Shown here: positions 1 through 10,664 of the stretch, piece by piece | Layout of the letters: each line of letters begins with the position of its first letter | Numbering within the stretch: position 1 is the first letter of the stretch | Source of the DNA: an uncultured Gammaproteobacteria bacterium | Lineage (GTDB): Bacteria; Pseudomonadota; Gammaproteobacteria; Eutrophobiales; Eutrophobiaceae | Reading direction: 5' to 3' | NCBI GenBank assembly: GCA_951812995.1 | Contig: CATOTD010000006.1 | Location: forward strand, 62,001 to 126,000 | Length of the DNA stretch: 64,000 nt | Made by a program: the position numbers and the translations under genes | The notes under the pieces: model-generated | What the model saw: only the letters and a program-made list of their open reading frames with translations | Told to the model about the DNA's origin: nothing | The model's database searches: none

Positions 1-686
1 AAACTTCTATCGCGTGTGACGACGGTCCATCCATCAGACAGTAATTTGACCTGGCGTTTGCCGGCGTTGAGCATGGGTTCGATGGTAATGGTCATGCCTG
101 CCTCTAGTTTGAGACCAGTATTGGGTATGCCGTAATGTAAGACTTGTGGATCTTCATGAAATGCTTTACCGATGCCATGTCCGCAATACTCGCGTACAAC
201 CGAGCAACGGTTGTTTTCCGCCAGCGTTTGTATGGTATGGCCGATATCGCCGAGACACACGCCAGCACGCACCTGTTGAATGCCTCGTTTCATGCAATCG
301 TACGTGAGTTCGACGAGTCTTTTTGCGCGAATTGAAGGTTCGCCAACAAAAAACATCTTGCTGGTATCACCGTGATAACCATTTTTTATAACCGTAACAT
401 CGATATTGATAATATCGCCGTTTTTTAGTTTTTTATCACTCGGGATACCATGACACACAACATGATTGACCGAGGTGCATATCGATTTGGGGAAACCACG
501 ATAATTGAGTGGCGCTGGAATGGCTTGTTGTTGATTGACAATAAAGTCGTGGCATATCTGATCAAGCTCGGCGGTGGTGATACCGCTTTTTACCTTGCTG
601 CCGATCATCTCCAGTACCTCAGCCGCAAGCCGCCCTGCTACACGCATTTTTTCAATTTCATCAACCGTTTTAATAGTCGCAGTCAT
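1..686 (-). CDS. map: Methionine aminopeptidase type I, C-terminus cut by window edge
   Basis: Removes the initiator methionine from new proteins in the cytosol. The reverse strand reads from an ATG at 686 (MTATIKTVDEIEKMRVAGR) through 228 codons to the window edge. Visible family motifs are PLNYRGFPKSICTSVN, the metal-ligand stretch NIDVTV...GYHGDTS with two aspartates, GHGIGKAFHEDP with the ligand histidine, and TIEPML with a ligand glutamate. The last ligand glutamate lies beyond position 1. The gene is divergent from rpsB across a 200-base gap, the usual gammaproteobacterial arrangement. The frame is intact as far as it is visible. Confidence 0.95.
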   Translation of the reverse strand, partial: MTATIKTVDEIEKMRVAGRLAAEVLEMIGSKVKSGITTAELDQICHDFIVNQQQAIPAPLNYRGFPKSICTSVNHVVCHGIPSDKKLKNGDIINIDVTVIKNGYHGDTSKMFFVGEPSIRAKRLVELTYDCMKRGIQQVRAGVCLGDIGHTIQTLAENNRCSVVREYCGHGIGKAFHEDPQVLHYGIPNTGLKLEAGMTITIEPMLNAGKRQVKLLSDGWTVVTRDRS

Positions 687-718
687 AATTAAGTATTTAT
701 TTATTCAGGTTCAGGTAA

Positions 719-747
719 TTGTTGTTACATAGGTTCTATGCTATAAA
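719..747 (+). promoter_or_regulatory. Sigma-70 type promoter upstream of rpsB
   Basis: The sequence shows TTGTTG at 719-724, a 17-base spacer, and TATAAA at 742-747, close to the sigma-70 consensus. It lies in the divergent gap between map and rpsB and would start transcription about 135 bases before the rpsB ATG, leaving a long leader. Assigned by pattern only. Confidence 0.5.
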
Positions 748-754
748 GCGTCCG

Positions 755-889
755 CGATTTTAGCAAATACAATCAAATTCACCGTCACACGCATGCTGCA
801 ACTATATATAGGGTGTCTGCCAGGGATATATTCTGCCAGATTGGTATATGGGGAATGCGGAGGCTTAACCCTAAACAGGAGAATTTAAC
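755..889 (+). promoter_or_regulatory. Long 5-prime leader of rpsB-tsf, possible S2 autoregulatory region
   Basis: About 135 untranslated bases separate the predicted promoter from rpsB. The leader contains two copies of TCTGCCAG (near 816 and 832) and ends with AGGAG seven bases before the ATG. In enterobacteria S2 represses rpsB-tsf through a structured leader. Position and length fit such a leader, but I did not fold it, so the regulatory role is an inference. Confidence 0.3.
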
Positions 890-1936
890 ATGTCTAACGT
901 CACCATGCGTCAAATGCTGGAGGCTGGTGTCCATTTTGGACATCAAACGCGATACTGGAATCCCGGTATGGCACCTTATTTATTTGGTCAGCGCAATAAA
1001 ATCCATATCATTAATCTGGAAATGACTCTCCCACTATATGAAGAAGCCATCAATTATGCCAGTAAATTGACTTCTAAAAAGGGCACAATCTTATTTGTCG
1101 GCACCAAGCGTGCAGCGCAATCTGTTGTGGCAGAGCAGGCACAGCGTTGCGGTATGCCGTATGTCAATCGCCGTTGGCTAGGTGGTTTATTGACCAATTT
1201 CAAGACAGTACGTGGATCGATTAATCGGTTGCAGGAGATTGAGGCTATGCAAGCGGGTGGCCTTGCCAAAATCAACAAAAAAGAACAGCTTATGCTAGCG
1301 CGTGAGCTGAGCAAGCTAGAAGCCAATTTAGCGGGTATTAAAGATATGAAACGTATCCCTGATGCCTTATTTATTATTGATGTGGGCTATGAAAATATCG
1401 CCGTTAGTGAGGCTGTAAAATTGGGCATTCCGGTGATTGGTGTTGTCGATAGCAATAATAGCCTTAAAGGGATTGATTATGTTATCCCTGGCAATGATGA
1501 TGCCATTCGATCAATTTCGCTTTATGTGCGGGGCATAGCAGATGCCGTACTTGATAGTCGCCAGTCAGTCGCACATTTGGGAGATGCTGAAAATAGCGAT
1601 GAGTTAATAGAAATTGATGATTCTGGTGCTCCTGTAGAAGTCAGCGAAACAGACAGTCCCAAGCCTAAAATCGTCAAAAAGAAAACAGTCCGAAAAAAGA
1701 TAATCAAGCAAACCAACAGCGAAAACGTGCCTACTAAAGCAACAAAAAGCGTTGATTCAAAAGAACCTGAGACGGTCAAGAAAAAGGTCGCCAAGAAGGT
1801 CGCCAAAAAAGTCGCTAGGAAAAAGATAGTGCGGAAAACCACAAAGAAAGCAAAAAAAGTGAGTAAAAAAACTGCCGCAAAGACAGATAAGGTAGATAAG
1901 ACAGACAATAAAGATTCAAAAAAAGTTGAGGAATAG
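890..1936 (+). CDS. rpsB: 30S ribosomal protein S2 with long lysine-rich C-terminal tail
   Basis: S2 of the small ribosomal subunit. Residues 1 to about 230 are a standard S2 core ([54 protein letters not shown]). The start follows AGGAG. The protein is 348 residues, about 100 longer than the usual 240-255. The extra part has a short acidic linker (about 233-255) and then a tail very rich in Lys, Val, Ala and Thr, with repeats such as [15 protein letters not shown], like histone H1-type bacterial tails. The frame is open to a TAG three bases before tsf, so the tail is coded rather than a read-through artefact. Function of the tail unknown. Confidence 0.98.
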   Translation: MSNVTMRQMLEAGVHFGHQTRYWNPGMAPYLFGQRNKIHIINLEMTLPLYEEAINYASKLTSKKGTILFVGTKRAAQSVVAEQAQRCGMPYVNRRWLGGLLTNFKTVRGSINRLQEIEAMQAGGLAKINKKEQLMLARELSKLEANLAGIKDMKRIPDALFIIDVGYENIAVSEAVKLGIPVIGVVDSNNSLKGIDYVIPGNDDAIRSISLYVRGIADAVLDSRQSVAHLGDAENSDELIEIDDSGAPVEVSETDSPKPKIVKKKTVRKKIIKQTNSENVPTKATKSVDSKEPETVKKKVAKKVAKKVARKKIVRKTTKKAKKVSKKTAAKTDKVDKTDNKDSKKVEE

Positions 1937-1939
1937 CGA

Positions 1940-2809
1940 ATGCAAATAACGGCCGCGTTAGTTAAAGAACTCCGCGAACGCACTGGTGCGGGGATGATGG
2001 ATTGTAAGAAAGCGTTGCAAGGGGCGGCGGGTGATATTGAAGCCGCTATTGAAGCAATGCGTAAATCGGGTGCCGCAAATGCTGCGAGAAAAGCAGATCG
2101 CATTGCCGCTGAAGGGATTATTGCCATCAATCAAACCGGTAACAATGCCATTATTTTGGAAATTAACTGCGAAACTGATTTTGCCGCAAAAGATGAACAC
2201 TTCCTTAAATTTGCAGATCTCGTTATTGATACTATCGCGGCTAAAGAGCCAGATACAACAGATGCATTGATGGCACTCAGTATCGGGGATCAGACTATGG
2301 AAGAAGTAAATCAGCAACTAATAGCCAAGGTAGGTGAAAAAATAACGATTAGACGTTTTGAAAAACGTACGACTGAAGGCTGTCTCGGCAGTTATTTGCA
2401 TGGTAATCGTATCGGCGTGGTTGTTGAACTTGAAGGGGGCGATGCCGTGTTGGCGAAGGATTTGGCGATGCATATTGCAGCTAGCAGGCCTATTTGCATC
2501 AGTGAAGAACAGGTCAAACAGGATATTCTTGATAAAGAAAGAGAAATTTTTTCTGCGCAAGCCGCCGACAGCGGCAAACCTGCCGAGATTATTGAAAAAA
2601 TGGTGGCGGGCAGGATGAAGAAATTCCTCAAAGAAAATACCTTGCTCGGTCAGCCCTTTGTCAAGGATCCAGATCAAAATATAGAACAGCTACTTAAGGC
2701 GGCCAAGGCATCAGTTTTATCGTTTACACGATTTGAAGTGGGCGAAGGGATTGCAAAGAAAAGCGATAATTTCGCCGCAGAGGTCATGTCTCAGGCAAAG
2801 GGAGTTTGA
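1940..2809 (+). CDS. tsf: Elongation factor Ts
   Basis: Guanine nucleotide exchange factor for EF-Tu. The N-terminus carries the UBA-like signature [20 protein letters not shown], followed by [26 protein letters not shown], with the conserved TDF contact motif. The length of 289 residues is normal. It begins three bases after the rpsB stop and is surely co-transcribed with it; pyrH follows four bases after its stop. Confidence 0.98.
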   Translation: MQITAALVKELRERTGAGMMDCKKALQGAAGDIEAAIEAMRKSGAANAARKADRIAAEGIIAINQTGNNAIILEINCETDFAAKDEHFLKFADLVIDTIAAKEPDTTDALMALSIGDQTMEEVNQQLIAKVGEKITIRRFEKRTTEGCLGSYLHGNRIGVVVELEGGDAVLAKDLAMHIAASRPICISEEQVKQDILDKEREIFSAQAADSGKPAEIIEKMVAGRMKKFLKENTLLGQPFVKDPDQNIEQLLKAAKASVLSFTRFEVGEGIAKKSDNFAAEVMSQAKGV

Positions 2810-2813
2810 AGAG

Positions 2814-3545
2814 ATGATAACGCCGTCCAAGCCACTAAAGTATCGACGGGTGTTATTAAAACTCAGCGGTGAGGCGTTGATGGGCAATGAGGCCTATGGT
2901 ATTGACCCGGAAGTCATTGGACGTCTCGCCCATGAGATTGCTGATATATCCAGGCAAGGTGTCGAGATAGCGATTGTGGTTGGTGGTGGCAATATCTTTC
3001 GTGGTACTGGCTTGGCCGCCGCCGGCATTGACCGCGTAACGGCTGATCACATGGGTATGTTGGCGACGATCATGAACTCGCTCGCTATACAAGATGCGCT
3101 CGAAAGCGTCCAATTGCATGCAAGAGTCATGTCCGCGCTAAAAATTAATCAAGCGTGTGAAGATTATATCCGTCGGCGTGCCGTACGCCATCTTGAAAAG
3201 GGACGTATCGCCATTCTTGCCGCAGGTACGGGTAATCCATTTTTTACAACCGATTCTGCTGCAAGTTTACGCGCAATAGAGATTGGCGCTGAGCTATTGA
3301 TAAAAGCCACTAAAGTAGATGGCGTGTATACTTCTGATCCTGTCAAAAACAAGAATGCCGTGCGTTACGAATCATTAAATTATGACGAAGTGATTGAACG
3401 GAAAATCAGCGTCATGGATACAACAGCAGTCGTACTTTGTCGGGATAACCAGATGCCGTTGCGAGTATTGGATATGACAAAACCAGGTGCGTTATTAAAT
3501 GCCGTCAGAGGCGAAGATGAGGGTACTTTGGTGAGTAATGCCTAG
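2814..3545 (+). CDS. pyrH: UMP kinase
   Basis: Phosphorylates UMP to UDP in pyrimidine nucleotide synthesis, as a cytosolic hexamer of the amino-acid kinase fold. Motifs: [12 protein letters not shown] at the N-terminus, [19 protein letters not shown], and [15 protein letters not shown] place the start at the ATG at 2814, behind a GGAG four bases after the tsf stop, giving 243 residues, the usual size. A longer open frame reaches back to 2733 inside tsf but has no ribosome site and adds non-homologous residues. Confidence 0.97.
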   Translation: MITPSKPLKYRRVLLKLSGEALMGNEAYGIDPEVIGRLAHEIADISRQGVEIAIVVGGGNIFRGTGLAAAGIDRVTADHMGMLATIMNSLAIQDALESVQLHARVMSALKINQACEDYIRRRAVRHLEKGRIAILAAGTGNPFFTTDSAASLRAIEIGAELLIKATKVDGVYTSDPVKNKNAVRYESLNYDEVIERKISVMDTTAVVLCRDNQMPLRVLDMTKPGALLNAVRGEDEGTLVSNA

Positions 3546-3557
3546 TACCGGGAGCGA

Positions 3558-4118
3558 ATGATGCTGGAAGATGTTATCAGTGATGCAAAGAAGCGGATGT
3601 CAAAGTCTATCGAACTACTAAAAGCGGAGATGCTCAAGATCAGAACGGGTCGTGCGCACCCAAGCCTTTTAGAGCAGGTAAAAGTTAAATGCTACGGTAG
3701 CGATATGCCACTCAACCAGGTTGCGAACATCAATGTAGTCGATGCTAGGACGTTGGGTGTAAATGCCTATGAAAAATCCAGTATTCCTGATATTGAAAAG
3801 GCTATCATGAATGCCAACCTTGGTTTGAATCCAGTGACTGCCGGAGAAGTAATACGCGTACCATTGCCGCCTTTAACAGAAGAAAGACGTAAAAATTTAA
3901 TCAAGGTTATTCGCGATAAAGCGGAGCAGGCGCGTGTTGCTATTAGAAATATAAGACGTGATGCAAAGTCATCTTGCAAGGAATTGGTAAAAGAAAAGTT
4001 GATAACAGAAGATGATGAGCGGAAAGCAGAAGCGCAGATCCAAAAAATCACAGATGAATATATCGGGTTGATTGGTAAGCATCTGGAACAGAAAGAAGCG
4101 GCAATGCTTGAAATCTAG
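3558..4118 (+). CDS. frr: Ribosome recycling factor
   Basis: Splits post-termination ribosomes together with EF-G. The 186-residue product has the family hallmarks KIRTGRAHPSLLE, IPDIEKAI, VIRVPLPPLTEERRK and a helical C-terminus ending in IGLIGKHLEQKEAAML. Two consecutive ATG codons (3558, 3561) follow GGGAGCG; the second gives the usual start. Twelve bases separate it from pyrH, in the standard rpsB-tsf-pyrH-frr order. Confidence 0.97.
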   Translation: MMLEDVISDAKKRMSKSIELLKAEMLKIRTGRAHPSLLEQVKVKCYGSDMPLNQVANINVVDARTLGVNAYEKSSIPDIEKAIMNANLGLNPVTAGEVIRVPLPPLTEERRKNLIKVIRDKAEQARVAIRNIRRDAKSSCKELVKEKLITEDDERKAEAQIQKITDEYIGLIGKHLEQKEAAMLEI

Positions 4119-4194
4119 CCTGTTTATTTAATAGCGATGTTGCTGTTTTACCTGCCGTCTATTACACCTGTGAAAACATGACACATTAAGTCCA

Positions 4195-4941
4195 ATGAAT
4201 GTTGCCTCAACAATCACCGTGCCAAATCATATTGCGATAATCATGGATGGCAATGGCAGATGGGCAGAGGGAAAAGGCCTGCCGCGTGTTGCTGGACATC
4301 GTGCTGGTGTGAAAACACTTAGAAAATTGGTTGAACATTCGGTCAAGCTGAAATTGAATGCGATAACGGCCTATGCCTTTAGTCGTGAAAATTGGCAACG
4401 TCCCGACACAGAAATCAAGCTATTGATGGACCTCTTTATCTCGGCATTACGATCGGAAGTAGAGGATTTGCATAGTAATAATGTCAAGTTACAGTTTATT
4501 GGTGACCGTTCCGCATTCAGTAGTAAATTACAACATTCGATTAGTCAATCTGAAAAATTAACAATCACTAATTCCGGTTTGCGTTTGAATATTGCTGCAA
4601 ACTATAGTGGTCGTTGGGATATTATCTCGGCCTTGCAATCGGTCGCTAGAGACATTGAATTGGATAAAATGACGGCCGCAGATATTAATGAAACGCTTTT
4701 TTGTGATCGATTATCGTTGGCAGGTCTTATAGACCCGGACCTCTTCATCCGCACGGGTGGGGAACAGCGCATTAGTAACTATCTTTTGTGGCAAACAGCC
4801 TACACGGAACTCTATTTTACAGAAACCTTATGGCCCGACTTTGATGCAGAACAATTTGATCTTGCCATTAAGTGGTACTCAAAAAGACAAAGACGATTTG
4901 GCAAGACACCTGAACAAATTGAGCAAACGCTAAAATCATAG
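4195..4941 (+). CDS. uppS: Undecaprenyl diphosphate synthase (cis-prenyltransferase)
   Basis: Adds isopentenyl units to farnesyl diphosphate to make the C55 carrier lipid for peptidoglycan and O-antigen. The motif IAIIMDGNGRWAEGKGLPR carries the catalytic aspartate; AYAFSRENWQRP and DPDLFIRTGGEQRISNYLLW are also conserved. Length 248 is normal. It starts 76 bases after frr with a weak ribosome site and abuts cdsA directly. It opens a membrane-lipid and envelope block that continues to lpxB. Confidence 0.97.
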   Translation: MNVASTITVPNHIAIIMDGNGRWAEGKGLPRVAGHRAGVKTLRKLVEHSVKLKLNAITAYAFSRENWQRPDTEIKLLMDLFISALRSEVEDLHSNNVKLQFIGDRSAFSSKLQHSISQSEKLTITNSGLRLNIAANYSGRWDIISALQSVARDIELDKMTAADINETLFCDRLSLAGLIDPDLFIRTGGEQRISNYLLWQTAYTELYFTETLWPDFDAEQFDLAIKWYSKRQRRFGKTPEQIEQTLKS

Positions 4942-5769
4942 ATGCACATGCTTGGCAAAAGAATACTTACAGCGGCACTATTGATACCACTTGTCAGTGC
5001 TGGCATATTTTTATTCAATGCTACGTGGTGCGCTTTATTGTTTGCCGTGTTTGCTGGTGTCGGTGCTTGGGAGTGGGCCCGGCTTTGCAAATTGAATACG
5101 GCATATCAATATTTCTATGCCGTTGTGATGGTGTTGATATTAGGTAGTTTGTTCTGGCTCAATAACAGGGATTTATATAACTGGATTATCCTTTCCAGCC
5201 TATTTTTTTGGTTGGGTATGATTTTTTTGCTTGTGCTTTATCAAAAACAGCACAATTTTTTGCCACAATCACCATCGTTGTTGTTGGCCATTGGACTGAT
5301 GTTGCTCATCCCGCTATGGACAAGTTTAACGGTCTTGAAATCGTATACTGGTAATGGTGCGGTATTAATGATGTTTCTCATGCTACTTGTATGGGGTGCA
5401 GATACAGCCGCTTATTTCGCTGGTAAAAAATGGGGTAAACGGCGGCTTGCAAGTCGCATTAGTCCAGGCAAAACATGGATCGGAAGTATCGCGGGGGTTA
5501 TGGTGGGCGTTGTTTTTACATGCGCTTATGTTATCGTTTCAAGCATGACATTAGCACATGGATTGGTATTGATTGGTCTCGCAATTGTGACAGTCTTCAT
5601 TTCCATCATTGGCGACTTAATGGAAAGCATGGTGAAACGTGAAGCAGATATTAAAGACAGTGGATCAATCTTGCCAGGACATGGCGGTGTAATGGATAGG
5701 ATAGACGGTTTAACCGCAGCAGGACCTGTATATGTGTTTGGTATTCTCCATGCAGGGATAGTCGTATGA
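4942..5769 (+). CDS. cdsA: Phosphatidate cytidylyltransferase
   Basis: Makes CDP-diacylglycerol from phosphatidic acid and CTP in the inner membrane. The 275-residue protein is largely hydrophobic with several predicted membrane helices. It carries the CDP-diglyceride synthase signature near the C-terminus ([19 protein letters not shown] then MDRIDG). The ATG at 4942 abuts the uppS stop; a second ATG at 4948 is an alternative. The last four bases overlap dxr. Confidence 0.96.
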   Translation: MHMLGKRILTAALLIPLVSAGIFLFNATWCALLFAVFAGVGAWEWARLCKLNTAYQYFYAVVMVLILGSLFWLNNRDLYNWIILSSLFFWLGMIFLLVLYQKQHNFLPQSPSLLLAIGLMLLIPLWTSLTVLKSYTGNGAVLMMFLMLLVWGADTAAYFAGKKWGKRRLASRISPGKTWIGSIAGVMVGVVFTCAYVIVSSMTLAHGLVLIGLAIVTVFISIIGDLMESMVKREADIKDSGSILPGHGGVMDRIDGLTAAGPVYVFGILHAGIVV

Positions 5770-6947
5770 AGGAAATCACTGTACTCGGATCAACGGGTAG
5801 TATCGGCATCAACACGCTTAACGTTATTGAACAGCATCCAGATAAATACAAAGTTAAAGCATTAACAGCCAATACAAATGTTGATGTGTTGCTGGAACAA
5901 AGTATTAAACATAAGCCTGAATTTGTTGTCATGGTTGATGAGAATGCAGCACTGCAACTGGAAAAAAAATTAAAAAATAATGCCCCCGATGTAAACGTAA
6001 TCAGTGGTGCAGAAAGTCTCGTAAAAGTCGTAACGCATGATGATGTTGACTATGTTATGGCTGCTATTATTGGCGCGGCGGGGCTGTTACCAACCTTGGC
6101 TGCCGCCAAGTCGGGGAAACGTGTGTTATTAGCCAATAAGGAAGCACTCGTTATGTCAGGTAAATTGTTTATGGATACCGTCCGTGAAAATGCGGCTGAG
6201 TTATTACCCGTTGATAGTGAACACAATGCCATATTCCAATGCTTGCCGGCTGATTTTAATAGAGACATGGATAATGCCGGTGTCAAAAAGATATTGTTGA
6301 CAGCCTCAGGCGGGCCTTTCCGTACTACGCCATTAGCACAGCTAGCCGCCATGACACCCGATCAGGCCTGTGCACATCCGAATTGGACTATGGGCAGAAA
6401 AATTTCAGTTGATTCAGCAACAATGATGAATAAGGGGCTGGAGATCATAGAAGCATGTTGGTTGTTCCATACCATACCTGAATTTATTCAGGTTGTTATC
6501 CACCCACAAAGCGTCATTCATTCTTTAGTTGAATATACTGATGGCTCGGTATTGGCACAGTTAGGTAATCCAGATATGCGTACACCGATAGCCTATGCGC
6601 TAGCATGGCCCGACAGGATTGATGCGGGTGTTGCACGCCTTGATTTATTTGATATCGCGCAGCTTGATTTTATAAAACCAGATGCACAGCGCTTTCCCTG
6701 CCTAAGACTGGCGCGGGAAGCGATGCAACACGGCGGCACAAGTAGCGCAACGCTTAATGCTGCAAATGAAGTTGCCGTCAATGAATTTCTGCATAAACGC
6801 ATACGGTTTACTGATATTCCGCGTGTTATTGAAACAGTATTGGAAAAAGCACTACATGACGAGGCCACGTCACTTGCAGTTATCCTCAACGCTGATAGGG
6901 AAGCAAGAGAGCTTGCAAGAGCAACAATTATCGATTTGGCTGCATGA
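5766..6947 (+). CDS. dxr: 1-deoxy-D-xylulose 5-phosphate reductoisomerase
   Basis: Second step of the MEP isoprenoid pathway (NADPH-dependent conversion of DXP to MEP), supplying the precursor used by UppS upstream. N-terminal nucleotide-binding motif [12 protein letters not shown]; then [29 protein letters not shown] with the metal-binding Asp-Ser-Glu, TASGGPFR, and [21 protein letters not shown]. Length 393 is normal. The ATG overlaps the cdsA stop (ATGA), and its own stop overlaps rseP. Confidence 0.97.
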   Translation: MKEITVLGSTGSIGINTLNVIEQHPDKYKVKALTANTNVDVLLEQSIKHKPEFVVMVDENAALQLEKKLKNNAPDVNVISGAESLVKVVTHDDVDYVMAAIIGAAGLLPTLAAAKSGKRVLLANKEALVMSGKLFMDTVRENAAELLPVDSEHNAIFQCLPADFNRDMDNAGVKKILLTASGGPFRTTPLAQLAAMTPDQACAHPNWTMGRKISVDSATMMNKGLEIIEACWLFHTIPEFIQVVIHPQSVIHSLVEYTDGSVLAQLGNPDMRTPIAYALAWPDRIDAGVARLDLFDIAQLDFIKPDAQRFPCLRLAREAMQHGGTSSATLNAANEVAVNEFLHKRIRFTDIPRVIETVLEKALHDEATSLAVILNADREARELARATIIDLAA

Positions 6948-8311
6948 TGGATGTTCTGCAATCAATATTCGCTTTTATTATCACGCTAGGTGTATTGATT
7001 ACCTTTCATGAGTTTGGTCATTATTGGGTAGCAAGGCGTTGTGATGTAAAGATTTTACGATTTTCAATCGGCTTTGGCCGTGCGCTATATACAAAACATT
7101 TTGGCCGGGATAATACGGCGTTTGTCATTGCTGCATTACCACTTGGCGGCTATGTGAAAATGCTGGATGACAGGGAAGGCGATGTCAAGGCAGAGGATTT
7201 GCCACGGTCATTTAATTTCAAACCGCTATGGCAACGAGTCGCCATTGTTTTAGCAGGCCCTGCATTTAATTTTATCTTTGCGGTATTTGCTTACTGGATA
7301 ATATTTGTTGTCGGCATCAGCGGCTTAAAGCCCATCATAGGTGAAGTTGAACCATCATCTATTAGTGCCAATGCCGGTTTGCAATTTGGACAAGAGATAT
7401 TATCTATCAACGACACCCCTGCCCGTACCTGGTCAACGGTTATCGACATGTTGATAAAGCATGTTGTTAATCGCGAGATTATCAACCTAACGGTAATGAA
7501 CAGTGATGGTTCAAAACAGACCATAACGATTGATTTATCTAAAATTTCAATCGATGCAATGGCTGAAGGTAAGTTGCTGAAGGCACTGGGTTTAAGTGTT
7601 TTTGAATTAAAAGTGCCCGCAGTTGTAGGGGAAATTCTAGCGGGCGGCGTAGCTGCAAAAAGTGGTTTGTTGCCACATGATGAAATAATCAGCGTGAATG
7701 GCGTGGCTATTGATTCATGGGGACAATGGGTTGACATTATCCGCAATAGCCCCGGCCAAGGCCTGAACGTTATTGTGTCTAGAGGTGTTGCCGAATTTAA
7801 TGTGTCTGTAACCCCTGATAGCGTCGAGTCTGAAGGCTCGACCATCGGTCGTATCGGGGTTGTAGCATCTATTCCAGAGGGTTTATTTGATGCGTATTTT
7901 GTGCGCGAGTCTCATTCATTGCCGAGTGCGTTTGCAAGTGCGATACAAAAGACCTGGGATATGTCAGTGCTAACGCTACGTGTACTTGGTAGAATGCTCA
8001 TCGGCGAGGCATCAGTTAAAAACCTGAGTGGCCCGATCAGTATTGCAAAATACGCTGGCCAATCGGCCGGAATAGGAGCACTTGCTTTTTTGAGTTTTAT
8101 GGCCATAGTGAGCGTGAGTCTGGGCGTGTTTAATTTGTTGCCAGTGCCATTACTAGATGGTGGACACTTGCTGTATTATTTTATAGAGATTGTGATAGGA
8201 AGACCCGTCTCTGAGAATATGCAATTAATTGGACAGCAGGCAGGGATAGTTTTGTTATGGGTGCTAATGAGTATTGTTTTTTATAACGATATCGTCCGTT
8301 TGTTGGGGTAG
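6944..8311 (+). CDS. rseP: Site-2 intramembrane metalloprotease RseP
   Basis: Inner-membrane zinc protease that cleaves anti-sigma factor RseA to release sigma-E under envelope stress. The first membrane segment holds the zinc motif HEFGH; the C-terminal membrane region holds [10 protein letters not shown] with the third ligand aspartate. Between them are two PDZ-type domains, roughly residues 120-200 and 215-300. Length 455 is normal. The four-base ATGA overlap with dxr and proximity to bamA match the canonical envelope cluster. Confidence 0.96.
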   Translation: MMDVLQSIFAFIITLGVLITFHEFGHYWVARRCDVKILRFSIGFGRALYTKHFGRDNTAFVIAALPLGGYVKMLDDREGDVKAEDLPRSFNFKPLWQRVAIVLAGPAFNFIFAVFAYWIIFVVGISGLKPIIGEVEPSSISANAGLQFGQEILSINDTPARTWSTVIDMLIKHVVNREIINLTVMNSDGSKQTITIDLSKISIDAMAEGKLLKALGLSVFELKVPAVVGEILAGGVAAKSGLLPHDEIISVNGVAIDSWGQWVDIIRNSPGQGLNVIVSRGVAEFNVSVTPDSVESEGSTIGRIGVVASIPEGLFDAYFVRESHSLPSAFASAIQKTWDMSVLTLRVLGRMLIGEASVKNLSGPISIAKYAGQSAGIGALAFLSFMAIVSVSLGVFNLLPVPLLDGGHLLYYFIEIVIGRPVSENMQLIGQQAGIVLLWVLMSIVFYNDIVRLLG

Positions 8312-8339
8312 AAACTACAAAGATAGCAGTAAGGATAAG

Positions 8340-10643
8340 ATGCGATTTAAAATTAATAATCTGCTTTACATTTTAGCATTGCTGTTGTTGCCGTTTATGC
8401 AACTACAAGCAGCGGAAGAATTCATAATTCAAGATATTCGTGTTGAAGGGTTGGAGCGAATTACCCCTGGCACGGTCTTTAATTACCTGCCGATGAAGGT
8501 GGGCGACACATTTGACGACTCTCGTTCTGCAGAAGCGATCAGGGCCTTGTTCAAAACTGGGTTTTTTGATGATATTAGACTTGAGCGAGATGGAAATAAC
8601 CTGATTTTCATCTTTAAAGAGCGTCCTGCAATAGGTTCAATAAGCATGTCTGGTAATAAAGCCATAGAAACCGATAAACTGTTGGAGAATCTTAAGCAGT
8701 TCGGGTTTGCAGAAGGGCGCGTCTTTGTTCAGTCTACGTTAGACCAAGTTGAGCTTGAATTACAGCGACAATATTATGCTAATGGTAAATATGGCGTTAA
8801 AATCAATTCTACCGTAACAAAACTCGACAACAACCGTGTTGGGATTTCAATTGATGTTTCTGAAGGGCGTGCTGCCAGGATTAAGAGCATCAATATTGTT
8901 GGGAACAATATTTATTCTGAAAAGGAATTGCTGAAAAAATTTAAATCAAGCATGCCGACCTTGTCATCGTTTTATAGTAAAAATGATCAATATTCAAAAC
9001 AAAAATTATCTGGTGATCTTGAGGCCTTACGTTCATTTTATCTTGATCGTGGGTATCTGAATTTTAACATTGAGTCTACTCAAGTCTCGATCACGCCTGA
9101 TAAAAAAGATATTTATATCACAATTAATATTACAGAAGGACAACAATATAAAGTCTCTGAAGTAAAACTTGCCGGTGATTATAGACTTCCAAAAGAAAGT
9201 TTGTTTGAGTTAATATCCATAAAATCTGGCGATCTTTTTTCACGCAAGGAAATTTCAAATAGTAGTAAAACCTTAACTGAGCGTTTGGGTCAGGAGGGCT
9301 ATTCCTTTGCTAATGTTAACGCAATTCCAGATATAAATAGAGTAGAAAAAACGGTATCAATATCGTTTTTTGTTGATCCAGGCAAGCGTGTTTATGTCAG
9401 GCGTATTAATTTTGCAGGGAATTCAAAAACGAAAGATGTTGTACTTAGACGAGAGATGCGACAACAAGAAGGCGCTTGGATCTCTACTACCCAGGTTGAA
9501 CGCGGAAAACAACGGTTAAATAGAACTGGATATTTTGAAGAAGTGAACGTTGAAACGCCAGCGGTCGCGGGAGTCACTGATCAGGTTGATGTGAATTATT
9601 CAGTTGAGGAACGTGCGGGCGGGCAATTAAGCGCGGGACTCGGTTATTCACAGACGCAGGGACTTATATTCAGCACCAGTGTCTCACAAAATAATATTTT
9701 TGGCAGTGGGAATCGGCTTAGTTTTCAGTTTAACAATAGTAATGTTAATACACGTTATGGTTTGGGTTTTTCAAACCCATACTTTACAGATGATGGTATA
9801 GGCAGTGCGTACGATTTCTTTTACCGCGAGACAAATGCCGAAGATGCAAACTTATCTATTTTTGAAACCAAGGAGTATGGCACAACATTTGCGCTTTCTC
9901 TTCCGGTTACTGAGTACAATACAATAGGAACATCGCTTAGCTATACAAATACTGCAATCACGACTACCACAGCATCGTCAACTCAAATCACAAATTTCAT
10001 AAGGAATAATGACAGTCAATATGATCTTTTGAAATTTTCAGCGAATTTTCAATACGACACGAGAAATAAAGCTATATTGCCAGATAAAGGGGCATTGCAA
10101 CGTATAGCGGCATCGATTTCTTTGCCAAGTTTTGGTAACTCACTTGAATACTATAAAATCAATTATGAGGCCACATGGTTCAAGGACTTATTTAAGGAAG
10201 CTTTTGTCTTGGTTCTCAGTGGCAAAATTGGCTACGGTGACAGTTACGGCGATACATCAGATTTGCCATTTTTTGAACATTATTATGCAGGTGGTCCGCG
10301 TTCACTCAGAGGTTATAAAGAAAATACAATAGGGCCTAAAGATAGGTCAAATAGAGCACTAGGCGGAACTGCCCGAATCCTTGCTAATGCCGAGATAATA
10401 TTGCCTGTGCCATTCTTGGAGGAATACAAAAACTCTGTCAGGCTTACAGCTTTTGTAGATGCGGGTAATGTATTTGGTGCCGACGAAGATATATCCTTGG
10501 GCGACATGCGTTATTCTACTGGTCTCAGCGCAATATGGATTTCTCCTTTTGGTGCTATCAGTGTTAGCATTGCAGCACCTTTCGGCGATGAAAGTACAGA
10601 TGAAATACAAAACTTTCAATTTACATTTGGAACATCATTTTAG
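8340..10643 (+). CDS. bamA: Outer-membrane protein assembly factor BamA
   Basis: Central insertase of the BAM complex, folding beta-barrel proteins into the outer membrane. I start it at the ATG at 8340, behind AAGGATAAG, because a signal peptide follows at once (basic start, LLYILALLLLPFMQL, cleavage near QAA). A longer frame from 8274 would overlap rseP. After the signal come five POTRA repeats (EFIIQDIRVEGLERITPGTV opens the first) and a C-terminal barrel of about 370 residues with GGPRSLRGYKENTIGP, the conserved loop 6 RGY motif. It ends in Phe, as outer-membrane proteins usually do. Product 767 residues. Confidence 0.97.
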   Translation: MRFKINNLLYILALLLLPFMQLQAAEEFIIQDIRVEGLERITPGTVFNYLPMKVGDTFDDSRSAEAIRALFKTGFFDDIRLERDGNNLIFIFKERPAIGSISMSGNKAIETDKLLENLKQFGFAEGRVFVQSTLDQVELELQRQYYANGKYGVKINSTVTKLDNNRVGISIDVSEGRAARIKSINIVGNNIYSEKELLKKFKSSMPTLSSFYSKNDQYSKQKLSGDLEALRSFYLDRGYLNFNIESTQVSITPDKKDIYITINITEGQQYKVSEVKLAGDYRLPKESLFELISIKSGDLFSRKEISNSSKTLTERLGQEGYSFANVNAIPDINRVEKTVSISFFVDPGKRVYVRRINFAGNSKTKDVVLRREMRQQEGAWISTTQVERGKQRLNRTGYFEEVNVETPAVAGVTDQVDVNYSVEERAGGQLSAGLGYSQTQGLIFSTSVSQNNIFGSGNRLSFQFNNSNVNTRYGLGFSNPYFTDDGIGSAYDFFYRETNAEDANLSIFETKEYGTTFALSLPVTEYNTIGTSLSYTNTAITTTTASSTQITNFIRNNDSQYDLLKFSANFQYDTRNKAILPDKGALQRIAASISLPSFGNSLEYYKINYEATWFKDLFKEAFVLVLSGKIGYGDSYGDTSDLPFFEHYYAGGPRSLRGYKENTIGPKDRSNRALGGTARILANAEIILPVPFLEEYKNSVRLTAFVDAGNVFGADEDISLGDMRYSTGLSAIWISPFGAISVSIAAPFGDESTDEIQNFQFTFGTSF

Positions 10644-10664
10644 TTATTTGGAGAATTACAGTTA

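Noticed and set aside
1522..2130. 202-codon antisense ORF across the rpsB tail
   Set aside because: It is a shadow of the lysine-rich tail (Lys codons read as Phe/Leu on the other strand), has no ribosome site and crosses into tsf.
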